A stretch of 64,000 nucleotides of DNA. Source: Poecilobothrus nobilitatus (taxonomy: Eukaryota > Arthropoda > Insecta > Diptera > Dolichopodidae). Position 1 is the first letter of the stretch. Every line of letters starts with the position of its first letter. The stretch spans positions 171,256,438 to 171,320,437 of the forward strand of contig OX352773.1 of NCBI GenBank assembly GCA_947095535.1, in the 5' to 3' direction. This document shows, in pieces, positions 33,921 through 45,560 of this stretch. Made by a program: the position numbers and the translations under genes. A model generated the notes under the pieces. The model saw only the letters and a program-made list of their open reading frames with translations, was not told the origin of the DNA and searched no databases.

Positions 33921-36861
33921 TTAAATTGTCTCCGAAATTCTCAATCTGAGAAATGTACACTTTCACAATTGTCAGTTATAGAGTTTTATCTTCCTTTACA
34001 TTCTTTAAAGAAAGCTTTCACTAATAAGTTCTAATAAGATCTCAAAAAAGTAAAACTAAAAATACATTTTTATTTTTTTTTTATTATACAATGTTATAAG
34101 TATACCCTCCTAAAGTAATGATGTAGTTGTTTTGCAAAACCTTAAAAAGAAAAAACAAAAAAAAAAAAAAGTATCTTAAGTCTCTTTAACGATCTCATTT
34201 AAAAGTTATTGGTTAAGTTTCGAGTTTCATTTTTTTTTATCTCTATTATCTTTTTTTTTTTATACATTTTTCTCATCGGCTTTTTCAAAAAGAAAACCGC
34301 GTGTTTATAAATATGTATGTATGTATATATTATGATATTATATAGATAGACAGGAAGGTATGTATCTTATAATTTTTCATCGTGGTTTTTTTTTTGTATC
34401 ATGTATTTTGTACATTGATCCGTAATTTATTTCTACTTTTCTTCTTTATGTTTATGGAATTGAAGTGTATTATTTTGTTTTTCTTTTTTTTTTTGTTATT
34501 TCTTTGTGTACAACAGGTATTTTAAATAAAACTGACCATTAAATAAAAGGAATCCCTCTGACAACATTTTAAAAATGATACAAGTCTTCCCTGAATTTTG
34601 TTTTTAAAGAAAAGCAAATGCAATAAGAACTACAACTATATTATACATACATATATGTTTGTATGTATAAAGAAACTTATATAGTAAAGGATTGTTGTCC
34701 AGGAATTCTGTTTTTTTTTTTTGTACTTTTATACCTTGAAAGTACATATAATATATATATATGTATATATATGAATTTATCTTTCAGATAATTTTTACCT
34801 GTTCATAATTTCGCGATATGATATTTAAAAGGTTGAAACTTATTAACATTTAACAGGTTTAAAATAAAAATAAAAACACAACAAGTTGTTCAACATTTTA
34901 TTTTGTTTTTTTTTAATGAAGGGATTTTTATTATTTTTAGATTGTTGTAGTTGTTGTTATTGTTGGAGTTTTTTTGTATTATTTTTTTTTTTTGGACCAG
35001 AAATAACAAAAAAAAAAAGGAAAAGAAAAAACAAGTTAAATTGATAGGAATCTTTTGAAGTTTTTTTACCTGGAATCAATAGGGATTTTCTCAGAATTTT
35101 GACTGAGACTAATAACAATAAAATGAAAAATAAAAGAAACAACAACAAAACAGCAACAATAAAGTTGAGTAGATGATATTACGTGCATTGAAATTAGAGT
35201 ATATATAAACTATTTAATTTTTTTTTCTCCTTGCATTGAATCAATATGATGCTCTTGACGATGATGATGGAAATTTCTCATTTCAGTTTATTATTATTTA
35301 AAGTAGTTCGAATTATTATACTAATGGAGAGTATATAATACAAAAATTTAAATGTAAACTTCTTGAATTAGATAAAATCATAACAAGATGCTTAAAAATA
35401 AAACTCAGAAAAAATTATTTTGGTTTATGATTTGGTTTATTTCTCCGTTTTTGTTTTTGCTTTCTTTATTATAAGGTTTTTTGTATACTAAAACATTGGT
35501 TTAATTCGGCCAAATTTGATTAAAATTTTTTCTTTTAAAAAAATTTAAAAGCTTATTATTTTATCTTTATTTTTTTCCTATTATTTGAAGTTCTTTTTGG
35601 AATACTAATATCTGATTTTTTTTTTTTTTTATGGGGGTAGATGGGAATCTAGAATTGTGTCTAAATGATCAAATCGCGAGTTTGTGTTACAGATACATAT
35701 TTATAGTGTTAATATAGTGTAACCTGTAAATTTTAAATAAATCAATCTTAAATAAGAAAATTTTAAATGATTTTCAGTATAACACTAAAAAAAATATAAG
35801 TTCTCTTTTCTATACTGTAAAAATTTCTGAAGATTAAAATTTTGTAGTTATATCGAAATCCTTTTATGATATGAAACTTTCCTCTATCTCAAACGTGTAC
35901 ATTTCAGTTAATACATACGAAAAAATGTTTATATAGACTCTTAATCAAGTTTTATCCGTTAAGTAATGTTGGATTATCCTATGTGATTTATAACAATAAA
36001 ATAAACAAATAAATAGATAAGTTTCCTTCTGATTCTCCTCTAATATCCTTTTTTTTTTTACTTTTATCGTATCACAGAAGGTAAATTTTTTTCAGTCAAT
36101 TTTTAAGTATTGTTTTTAAAAAAAAATTACTATTTTGGAAATATTTTAAAATGAGAGAACATTTTCAAATTCCTTAACAATTGGTTAACAGGAACATTAA
36201 ACATTCATTCGAACAATTCTTTTTCGAACAAATGTTTTTTTTTTCTTTTCTTTATTTTTATTTATCAAAAGAATAAAAAAGCAGTACAGATATCTACGTT
36301 TATATTTGTTTTCCATCATAAGTTAAAAAAAAATTTTCAAAAATTGTATATAGGATCCTGTAACAAGAAAACAGAAAAAATAAAAAAAATGATTCGCACT
36401 ATAGTGTAATCAATTTCATAATATCAGATAAATAAAGGATGAATTCCAAGAAAAAATCAGTTTTGAATTGAATCTTTCGTAAGTTTTTTTTTTTTTTTAT
36501 TTATATTAGGATTTTCTTCGTTTTTATCCTTCTTAACACATTTTATTTGAAATTATATTGAATTTTTAATCCAAATCATATATAAATTTAATCTTTAGAG
36601 ACATTTTAGGATTTAAGTGTTTTTGTGCGGAAATTAAAGTGTTTAGACAATAATCAATAGATTATAAAATACTGCTTAAAATTGTACAGGGATTATTTTA
36701 TTTTTTTAAGCAATAAAATGGTTTTTCTATGCTTAATTATAAAGAAATAAGTAAATGATGTTATAATTGATTAAATTATTAATTAATTTTTATATGTATT
36801 GTAAAGTATTAATATGTTAACTGAAGTGCAAATCATAATCATTGCTTTAAATTTTCTAAAG

Positions 36862-36911
<50 letters not shown>

Positions 36912-37254
36912 ACTACTGTCCTTATTAATATGTTAATATATCGTCCTTCAAAATTTCTTTAAATCATCTTTAAGGAGATCATTTATATTTTACGTATAGT
37001 AGGAATCTAGCAATCTTTCTTCATAATTTTTTTTTTTCTTTTAAATTAATTCTGCACAAATTTCATTGAAGAGTCATCAATATTTCCTTTTTATTAAAGA
37101 ACGTTTTTCTGTATAAAAATTTTTAACAAGATTTACACTAAGTAACAACTATGTATATGTATAGGTATAGAAACCTTTAATTATTATTAGTATTACTTAA
37201 AATGTATAAGTAACATTGCGATCTATTGTTGTCAATTTAGTTTAATCTTCTTAT
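33921..37254. other. AT-rich non-coding DNA
   Basis: No element or gene recognised. Poly-T tracts and TATGTATATA words dominate, and frames here are low complexity (for example 34957-35148 on the minus strand). Confidence 0.5.
36865..36908. repeat. (TA)22 microsatellite
   Basis: Uninterrupted alternating TA over about 44 bp, the longest in the window. Confidence 0.9.
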
Positions 37255-37445
37255 TATTACGTGATGTGGAGTTTGGCTCCACTTGTAGTACTTATTGTAG
37301 CACTACTGCTTCTAAAAAAAAATTAAAAATCTGTAGAGAGTTTAATGATGGCAGTTCATCTTCGACAAAGTAATATATTCCTAGTTGTAGATATCTTGCT
37401 CCGTAAGGTTTCCCCGTTTTGGAGTATTTGTCCTGAAAATTGTTC
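37255..37445 (-). pseudogene. Non-LTR retrotransposon family E, C-terminal fragment
   Basis: On the minus strand the frame reads GARYLQLGIYYFVEDELPSL then NSLQIFNF, matching the family E terminus at 33118 and 43005. It is followed by the shared untranslated phrase (GGAGCCAAACTCCACATCAC). Only the last ~50 codons and 3' UTR remain. Confidence 0.55.
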
Positions 37446-40400
37446 TTCTTCGCTTTAAGATAAATTTTTTCAATTATTTTTTAATAAAATTGTGAATAAA
37501 AATTTTGTTTTTAAAAAAACCTTGAATCCTTTTACTTGACAAAAAAATTATATATTTAATCTATACTTGTCCAATTTTGTTTTTTCATACATTTATTTTT
37601 TATGTGAGGAAAATATTTTTTAACATATTATTTCACAGAATTTTCATTTTAAAAATGCTAATTTAATATTGATTTTATTGAATCCTTCAATTTTTTTTTC
37701 ATGTTAAATCAGATGACATCATAACAAAACAAATATTTACAAATTAAATATTCGTGTATTAACTTTTTATAGATATTTAACTAGTTGAATTTTTTTTTTT
37801 TTTTTGTTCTGAAAATATAAAGAAAGGAAAATTTTTTTTTTTATTCTGTTATATGATATTTTAATTATCTGAATATACGTATTTAAGTTCAATGTATCAT
37901 AACATACCAAAACATCAAACACCATACCATACCAAAATTTCCAATATAATAAAACACAACAAGTCGATTTATTTATTATTATTATTTGGCAGCAATATAA
38001 GCAGTCGGAATTATTTAAAGGAAAATGAAAGCATCCATAAAAATGTTCACGTTTTCAATCCTTCTATATATATTTTTACACATACATATATAAAATACAA
38101 AATTTATTGTATATGTTTGGCATGTCATAGAGCGTAAAATGAAAACAAAAGAATAAAAATGAGGAGTTGAAAAGACAATATAACTTCTAGAAGACATAAT
38201 GATATTACATACATAGACATATATATCAGGTGGTTGAATACATTTGAATCTTCGTTTTAAAACAAAAACTTGATTTTGTTTGTAAGAAAATTTTAACATT
38301 ACAATGGACTGTTGTTGTATAGAATCAGATTTAAATATAAAAATAAAGAAAACATAAACATAATTTACACTGTATGTTTTATTTAAAAAACTTTATACGA
38401 AAAAAATAACTATGCTTATGTGTACAATACTAGCCTTGAGATCTTTTTTTTTTCCCCTTTTAGAGCTCTTTTTTTTTACTGGTCTGTCATACTGAAAATG
38501 AATTGTTGTAAATTCTCTTCAGATATTAGTAATCTTATTTTACAGTTACTACAATAGAAATTGTTAACACACTTTTCCTGGTTAAAGCTGGTAAAAGTTC
38601 CCATAAACAACAAATTCAATTTAGAAGTTTAATTTTTTTAATCGTTCTTAAGTTCAACATCAACTCCTTTTATACATTTTTTTTTTGCTTCTTCAGATCT
38701 CTCTGAAAAGATTTTTTTTTTATGATCCTTTTTTAATTGTTCAGAATTGAACTTAAACCTACTTCTTTTGTACAATTTTTTTACTTCTTCAAACCTCTCT
38801 ACAATTCCTTCCCTTTAAGGATCTTTAAAAGTCGGATATATTGTAAAGGATATTAGGTACATAATTATAAAACTATTACTATTACAGAGAAACGGTAACA
38901 CCAATATTTAAAAGAAACATTTAAAAAAAAAACGAAAAAATGAAAAGAAAAGGAAAATTTTCTTCACTATATGGATGTCGCCGATTTTATTTTGTTTATT
39001 TCTTTATTTTTTTTTTTGCGCCTTTTTGTCTCAGTAATGTAATTCTTAAATAATATTTAGGGAGGAAATATTGTCAAATAGTATACAAAAAAATGGGAAG
39101 AGACAATGAGAGGTTTGAACTCAAAGTTACACGAAATAGGGGGGGGGGGGGCAGAGTGGTTTCTGAGTTTTTATAGTACATATTACAACAAAAACAAATA
39201 AAAAACGAAATTCTTTGGAACATTAGACTTGTTGTTTGTTGCTTACATTTTTATTTTTTTTTATTTTTGTTGTAATTTAATGATAATGATATTGATAGAC
39301 TGTTGATTATGACTATAAAGATTATTCTTTGATTATTTTGATGATTTGTGATGCGGCAGAAGTTATAATTTTTTTTTTTTGTAATTTTTTTTTTAGTGAT
39401 TATTACTTATATAAATATGAAAATAGAAAATAAATGGAAAATTTTCTGAGAAAAATTATTAAATTTTTGTTAATATGTATTTAGATATATATATATATAT
39501 ATACATATATACATTATACACAAATGGTTTATAGGTAAAGATATAATATAATAAATAATAATAAAAGTATGAGAAAGTCTATGCAAAACGTTAAGGATAT
39601 TTACATTTATAAATTTTATTCTACAAATTTAAATATTTATATATGTATATGTATATGTATAATATATTCTTATAAATATGTTGAATTATATAAAAAAAAT
39701 TTTTTGGAAATTTTATGAATCCCCATGGAAATCAAAAGAGAAGGATATTGAACATTATGCCTTGAAAATTAGAAACGGCGACATAGAATTGCGCATACAT
39801 ACATATATATATATATATACAATAATCATAAATAATTTAATACAATCTACAAGTTAAAATTAGAATATAATGATTATCCTATTGGAGACCATCAAACAAG
39901 TAAATAATCCTTAAGACAATAATAAAAAAAAAAAAAAACAAAAAGTGAAAGTAAAAGTAAAAGTAAAATGAAAAAGGATAATGAAAAATGTAATGAAAAA
40001 ATACAAGGAAATAAATAACAAAATAAATAAAAATTAAAAACAAAACTGACTGAAAAGAAGAAAATAATCGAGAAAATATTCTAAAATTATTATTCTTAAT
40101 TTTTTCTTTTCTTTCTGATGCCAATAAAATAAATTAACATGAAAAAAATCATTTAAATAAAAAACAAAAAAAAAAAAAAATGGAAAAAGAAATTAGTAAA
40201 ATAAGATAAATAAAGAATAATGATATTTTTTTTAAGGTTAAGGATTTTTATCTTTCAACTTGTTGAATAATTTTGTTTTTTTTTTTCTCATAATTTTCTT
40301 TTTCGGTGTTTTATGATTTATGAAAATTTAATTATATTTAATTACAATGAAAAATTTTTTTTTATTACACGTCGTAGATAATCTTTTTATTGAATGTTTG

Positions 40401-40869
40401 CTTCTCAAAGAAAATTTATAAGTGATTAGTTTTTAACTGATAAAATGACTAAATGATTTTTCAAATCCAAGTGATTATTTTAACAGTGCATCAAAATTAT
40501 TAATTAGTTACATATAGTTTTTGAATTATTAGCAAATTAAATTAAAAGAAAAAAAAAAAAACTTTAGACCCCATTATATCAAGAATCGAGGCAAAGAGAT
40601 AGATCACCTGCAGAACAATTTTTTGTTCGGTTTCCTCCTCCAAATATACTCTATAAATATTCAAGAGCAAAAGAAAATCAAGAAAGAAGGTATATTGTTT
40701 GGGTTGGGTACGAATTCTCGTACCTCAAAATCTCTTTTTTTTTGCATTTTTAATTTTTTTTTTTATTTTTAACACAATTTTAACAAGAAAGATATGAATA
40801 TCAGAGGGGCAAATATTTTTTAGCTTTAAAATTACCTCCTAATTTTTTGTTCATACATTTTGCAAGATG
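37446..40869. other. AT-rich non-coding DNA
   Basis: No gene recognised. At about 38690-38830 a CTTCTTCAGATCTCTCTGAA phrase is echoed by CTTCTTCAAACCTCTCTACA about 105 bp later, a weak tandem duplication. A short GTAAAA-type simple repeat lies at about 39945-39968, and a (TA)n/(ATAC) run at about 39487-39510. Confidence 0.45.
39139..39151. repeat. Poly-G tract (13 G)
   Basis: Thirteen consecutive G residues in otherwise very AT-rich DNA; simple homopolymer and a likely sequencing trouble spot. Confidence 0.85.
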
Positions 40870-40990
40870 AAAGTCTTTGAAGTAGTGTGGACTACCGCCT
40901 CTAAACCCCCACTAAACAAATTATTGGAACCCTGCTTTTGAATTCAATTCTAAAATCCATCATAATTAATTATAAATTGTAATCGCATGT
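40870..40990 (-). repeat. Module copy: GTTTAGTGGGGG type
   Basis: Reverse complement reads CCAATAATTTGTTTAGTGGG followed by GGTTTAGAGGCGGTAGTCCA, matching the text after the GTTGGTTACAAAATCAGG module at 9182, 10104 and 20387. Next to it is TTGAATTCAATTCTAAAATC, as in element B at about 22244. Confidence 0.55.
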
Positions 40991-41027
40991 ATACATATAT
41001 ATATACACCCTCTTTCTTTAAGTCGCT

Positions 41028-41460
41028 CGAGTGAAGTGAATAAGAACGATATCGCGTCATGTCTATAAGTATTATTATTATAATTATTATTAAATATTAC
41101 TTGCATTAAAATTTTTCATTCATATCTTTTGAATATTGTGGTTATAGTTTTTTTCGTTTTAACAAATTTAACAATATTTTAGTTTAAAAAAAGTAACTAA
41201 TAGAAATCAAATTGAGCCTTTGATGACGTTAATGGAGGATAATATTTATTTCTCAATAATAAAAATAAAAAATTTATATTGATCGTATGAAAATTTTGAA
41301 GTGACTGAATAATGGCTATCGCGTCGCAGGTAAAGTCTTATAGAAATACCATACACGATAAATTTGACATTTCATTCGTCCTCAATTTGAAAAGATCGCT
41401 TCAGTGTCTTACAGAAATGGCATTAATCGCTTTAGCGTTTCTAGTCCTCTGATACGATTC
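41028..41460. repeat. Unclassified degenerate direct repeats
   Basis: GAAGTGAATAAGAACGATAT-CGCGTC (about 41033) is echoed by GAAGTGACTGAATAATGGCT-ATCGCGTC (about 41299). GTCTTATAGAAATACCAT (41335) is echoed by GTCTTACAGAAATGGCAT (41407). TCTAGTCCTCTGAT occurs twice 20 bp apart (41439 and 41459). No coding sense; class unknown. Confidence 0.4.
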
Positions 41461-41579
41461 TAGTCCTCTGATTACAATTTCTTATTTTTTCTCTATTATC
41501 TAAACAAAAAACAGATTTACAGAGACTAAAGAAACGAGATTTTAGATACAAGCATTCGTAGCGCTCCTATATTGTTTAT

Positions 41580-43004
41580 TCTAATTCTAAGTAAAAAGTT
41601 TATCTAAAGATAATTTTAAGTAATTCGAATAAAATTGAAAATAAAACTTTTTTCATTACATTTTCCATTATCCTTTTTCTTGTTATTTTCATATTTTGTT
41701 TTGTTTAGTTTTTTTTGTTGTCTTAAAGATCAGTTCAAGCTCTAAGATCAGAATATTTTAAGAATACATTAAGAACAAAATATTTTACCATAAATATCCT
41801 AGAGTATAGAAAAACTGTAATTTTCTGATCTGAGATATTTAATTCCAAAACGAAATCAATTTTTTTTCGATCATACATCTTAGTTTGAGTTTATCTTTTT
41901 TCTAAACAAATTAAAGATTTTTAATTATTTATAAACAATTAACTTTGGATACTTAAAATTGCTTTTCAGTTTTTCATTATTTTTATAATGAAACAAATAA
42001 AACAAATAAAAAAAAATAATGAAAAATTTTTGGGAAAATATTATATGAACTTAATTTTTAAAAAGTAAGGTAAGACTATAGTTTGTTGGCTTGCAGCCAT
42101 TTTTAACAATAAAGATATAGTATATAATATATTTGTGTTACTTGTATATGGTTATTTATTAATTATTCATAAAATTTATGTGCTTTATATCTTTACATAA
42201 AATTTATATGTATATTTGTACATATGTATGTATATTCTATGTATTTAAAGTTTTATGCTGCATCATCATAAATTTAATAAAAGAATAAAGAAAAAAATAT
42301 ATACATTATATATATATACAAATATATATATATATATATAATATTTCAAGGTGAACATCATCATAAATGTCTAAAATAAGAACTACTTAAAATATTGAAT
42401 GAGAAAAATAAAGAGAAAAAAGAAAAGGACAGAAAAAAGAAAAGACAGAGATAGCAACAAAATAAACAAAATAAAATTTTTTATTTTTGACGGTTTATTG
42501 ACAGATCAAAAGAATTTTGTTTTAAAAGAAAAAAAAAGTAAAGTAGGTGAAATAAATTAAATTTAAAAATTTTGTGGGTTTCATATTTTTATATACTCTC
42601 ATAATCGTAAATGATGTAATAATAAATTTATAAAAAAAAAAACTAGAAATTGAAATTGCACTGACACTAAGTTTTATTATGCACTATTTGCATAATGCAA
42701 TAAAAAAAGTTATTTTGTTTTTTAAAATATTAATAAAAAAAAAAAATACATATTGTTGAGGTATTTCTATTTGAAGAGATTAACTTCAGATTTCCACATT
42801 CAAATTTGAAAATGATGTAAATATATTTTGATTTTAAGATTAATTATACCTATTATTTTTATAGCAAAACCATAATGTCAGTTTAAAAATTTTTAAAAAC
42901 AAATTTAATTACAGATTAAGATTATTATTTAAGAAGTATAAGTAAAGCTACGAGTTTTTAATATATGATTATTGTGTTCCTTTAATTACTATGTGTTATG
43001 GATT
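41580..43004. other. AT-rich non-coding DNA
   Basis: Nothing recognised; includes (TA)n runs at about 42295-42341. Confidence 0.5.
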
Positions 43005-43560
43005 TTGGCTCCATTTATAAATTTTTTCTCAGTCCTAAAAACTGAAGATTTATAAAGGGGTTATTGCTGGCAGTTCATCTTCGGTAAAACAATATTCCCC
43101 TAGATGAATATATATTACTCGGAGTAAAACTTTGCAGTGTTTGAATATGTATATTAGATATTCTTGTTCTTCTTGACGGAATCTGCATGTACTGTCATTC
43201 TTTATTCCAATTTACTTTAAGTGCTCCTTTATCCATCAGTGCTTCGACAGGAATCCTATTAGAATTCTCAATGTATTTTTACTGGATTCCATGATTTCGT
43301 CATATCCTTTGATAGTTATAATTTTGAATGGGTTATTATGTTCCCAGAAGCTCTTTCGATTATCTGAACCCAGAATTTTTCACTCCATAATTTGCTACTA
43401 CTAGATTTCCTTTTTCAGTTTTAGTTTTTCTCTTATTTTGCGTCTTCCTATGCCACAAAAAGGATCGGAACGTGCAAAAAGATTACATCTTCTTCTTCTG
43501 CACTTGGATGAGCTTTGTCATTTCCCTCTATACCTAGGTGTCCAGCTACCTAACAGAGTT
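43005..43560 (-). pseudogene. Non-LTR retrotransposon family E, RNase H to C-terminus
   Basis: Minus strand, starting at about 43545: VAGHLGIEGNDKAHPSAEEE is the conserved end of the RNase H domain of I/R1/LOA-type ORF2 proteins (Gly-His-x-Gly-Ile-x-Gly-Asn-x-x-Ala). Then, with frameshifts, come GIGRRKIREKLKLKKEI, KNTLRILIGFLSKH, a stop, IGIKNDSTCRFRQEEQEYLI and HCKVLLRVIYIHLGEYCFTE ending DELPA. This is the Leu-rich plus Cys/His region that ends such proteins. The 3' UTR phrase GGAGCCAAAATCCATAACAC follows at about 43015. Longest family E copy in the window; several stops and shifts make it dead. Confidence 0.75.
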
Positions 43561-43564
43561 TACT

Positions 43565-44780
43565 TTATTGTTTGCTCCTAAGCTTTATTGTTTATTCCTA
43601 TTGTTTGTTCTTAAGGTATAAAATAATTGCTATTATTTAAATCTTTCGGTATGTTAAAAATAAATCTTTTTAACAAAATTTATTTGTCAACATTGAAGTA
43701 TAGTCTTTTACAAAACTAGAACCAATACTATTTCAATAAGTTAAAAGTAAAAGCTTGCATATAATTAATCATAATTTTTATAATTTTGCCATACATTTTT
43801 TTCTTTTTTTTCTTCTTTGCCTTTAAGTTTTTCTATTTTGATATTAATTAATTAATACTTTATTGTTATACAACGTAACACTGTATGAGATGCCCTTAAA
43901 CTATTCTCCATCTTTAAATAACTTAGTTAAAAAGAAAAAATTAAAATTTTTAATAATAACTAAAATATTAGCTATAACAAAATAAAAAATATCTATAGAT
44001 ATTTTTAAATATATGTATACTGATTTTTTATATATACGTATATTCATATATATAAATGTGTGTATGTGTGTATAGCTTTGTTTCCATTTCATTACCATAT
44101 TATAATTAATAAATTTAAATATATATGTAGTACATATACTATACATACCATACTTTTGTTTACATGAAAATGTTTGAACAATAGTATGTACTGATATACA
44201 ACTAACCTTTAAAAAAAAAACAATTCTCTGAGATTCATATTCGGGTTAAATTATATTTACCAGATCATAGCTTTAGAAAAAAAATTTGTAAAATACAAAA
44301 AACAAATAAAAAAAAAAAATCACAATGGATAGTAAATTAATTTCGTGCAAATTAGTCATTTTGAATCATCCTAATAAATAAATATACATATATAAGTATA
44401 TCTATAGATACATATATGTTTCTATATTAATTGCATTCCATTTTAGCTTACATAAGTTATAAATGATGATATCATGTATATATGAAAATACAATGGAATT
44501 AAGAAAAAAAAAAAAATTTTAAAGCAAAAAATAAAATTGAACATCAAAATAACAATTGAATTTTTATTATATGTATATAATAAATGGAAATAGAAGAAAA
44601 ACACCCCAAATATGATGACTAAATGAAAAATTTTAAAATATATGTAATGTAAGATTTATTAGATGTATGTATAATACACAATAAAGCCAATAATTTAAAA
44701 ATAAGTATTTGTTTGACATAAGTTTAATTTTTTGGTGAAATTGCCGAATTTAATCAAATGGAAAAAAAGGCTTTCATTAT
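43565..44780. other. AT-rich non-coding DNA
   Basis: No gene or repeat recognised; the 81-codon minus frame at 43901-44146 is Ile/Tyr/Lys-rich chance sequence. Confidence 0.5.
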
Positions 44781-44782
44781 CT

Positions 44783-44840
44783 GACTCATGGCGTACAGTG
44801 GTTAAATCGCCACCCTTTCAATAACAGGATCTAATATCTA
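44783..44840 (+). repeat. tRNA-like promoter fragment
   Basis: TGGCGTACAGTGGTTAA resembles box A and GGATCTAATAT, about 37 bp downstream, matches box B at about 8 of 11 positions. The spacing is tRNA-like, but the stems do not fold into a cloverleaf that I can support. A similar phrase (TGGCGCTTAGTTGGTTAAAG) is at 62363. Probably a SINE head remnant; low confidence. Confidence 0.3.
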
Positions 44841-44920
44841 AAATAATATAAATAATAAAAAGAAAAATATGTAGTAATTTCATATCGTATAATAAATAAT
44901 AATAATAACAATAATGATAG

Positions 44921-45312
44921 CTGCTGCAGTGAAACTATATTTTGTTATATCATGCAGGAAGGTGTTATATACTACTGCACGCTGTAATCCATTGATGGCC
45001 CTGACTCTGTAGTAAATAAAATAATAATATTAATTAACCAATACCAAAAATAATAGTTCCTACTGTGACAGTGGGGTTGCTTTCGATTATTACCTCATGC
45101 AGCAAGGTGTTATATACTACTGCATGTTGTAACTGTTGATGGCTACGACTAATTAGCAAAATAGTTATAATAATAGGCGGATTCGTTGTTTCCTTACAGT
45201 CCCACTCTCAATTCAATGTTTCCGCATCCTTGTTCCTATCCTTTCCATCGCTATTCTCTAGCCAATATACTGCGTTAGCACGTAGGGATTTCATCTCATT
45301 ATATTGACTATT
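44921..45312 (-). repeat. Dispersed repeat D, copy 1, with internal tandem duplication
   Basis: On the minus strand the text GTCAATATAATGAGATGAAA, GGAAACATTGAATTGAGAGT, GGACTGTAAGGAAACAA, then GTTACAACATGCAGTAGTAT follows the same order as 61778-62095 on the plus strand, about 320 bp of shared sequence. Here the segment CATGCAG-AAGGTGTTATATACTACTGCA occurs twice (44951 and 45096, period 145 bp), while the other copy has one. No protein-coding frame recognised; class unknown. Confidence 0.65.
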
Positions 45313-45344
45313 ATTCAAAATAAAAATTTAAAACATAAAATTTA

Positions 45345-45560
45345 CCCATCACCTATTAAAACACCCAAATATTAAAATAAAGAAAAAATACATTTTTTTT
45401 ACCTCTTTCCCCTTTCACATAAATGTGGCAAGGAAATTACACAATCTTTTCTTTCCTGATGTGGCTGTAAATGTCATAAGGTGTAATTATTCTTACGGTG
45501 TATGTGGGATTCGAAACCACAATCATTCGGTTTTTACAGCGTATTTTATATACTTTTAGT
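45345..45560 (-). repeat. tRNA-headed SINE, copy 2
   Basis: Minus strand: GGGGCCTCGGTGATAAGAA, AAAATACGCTGTAAAAACCG, box B GGTTTCGAATCC (45508-45519), then CCGTAAGAATAATTACACCT, TTTACAGCCACATCAGGAAA and GTGTAATTTCCTTGCCACAT. The part from box B on matches the plus-strand copy at 2741-2935. The head GGGGC-TCGG and ACCGAA wording also resembles the tRNA-like unit at 49358-49440. Confidence 0.6.

Noticed and set aside
39879..40124. 81-codon minus-strand Phe-rich frame
   Set aside because: Derived from a GTAAAA-like simple repeat and poly-A stretches.
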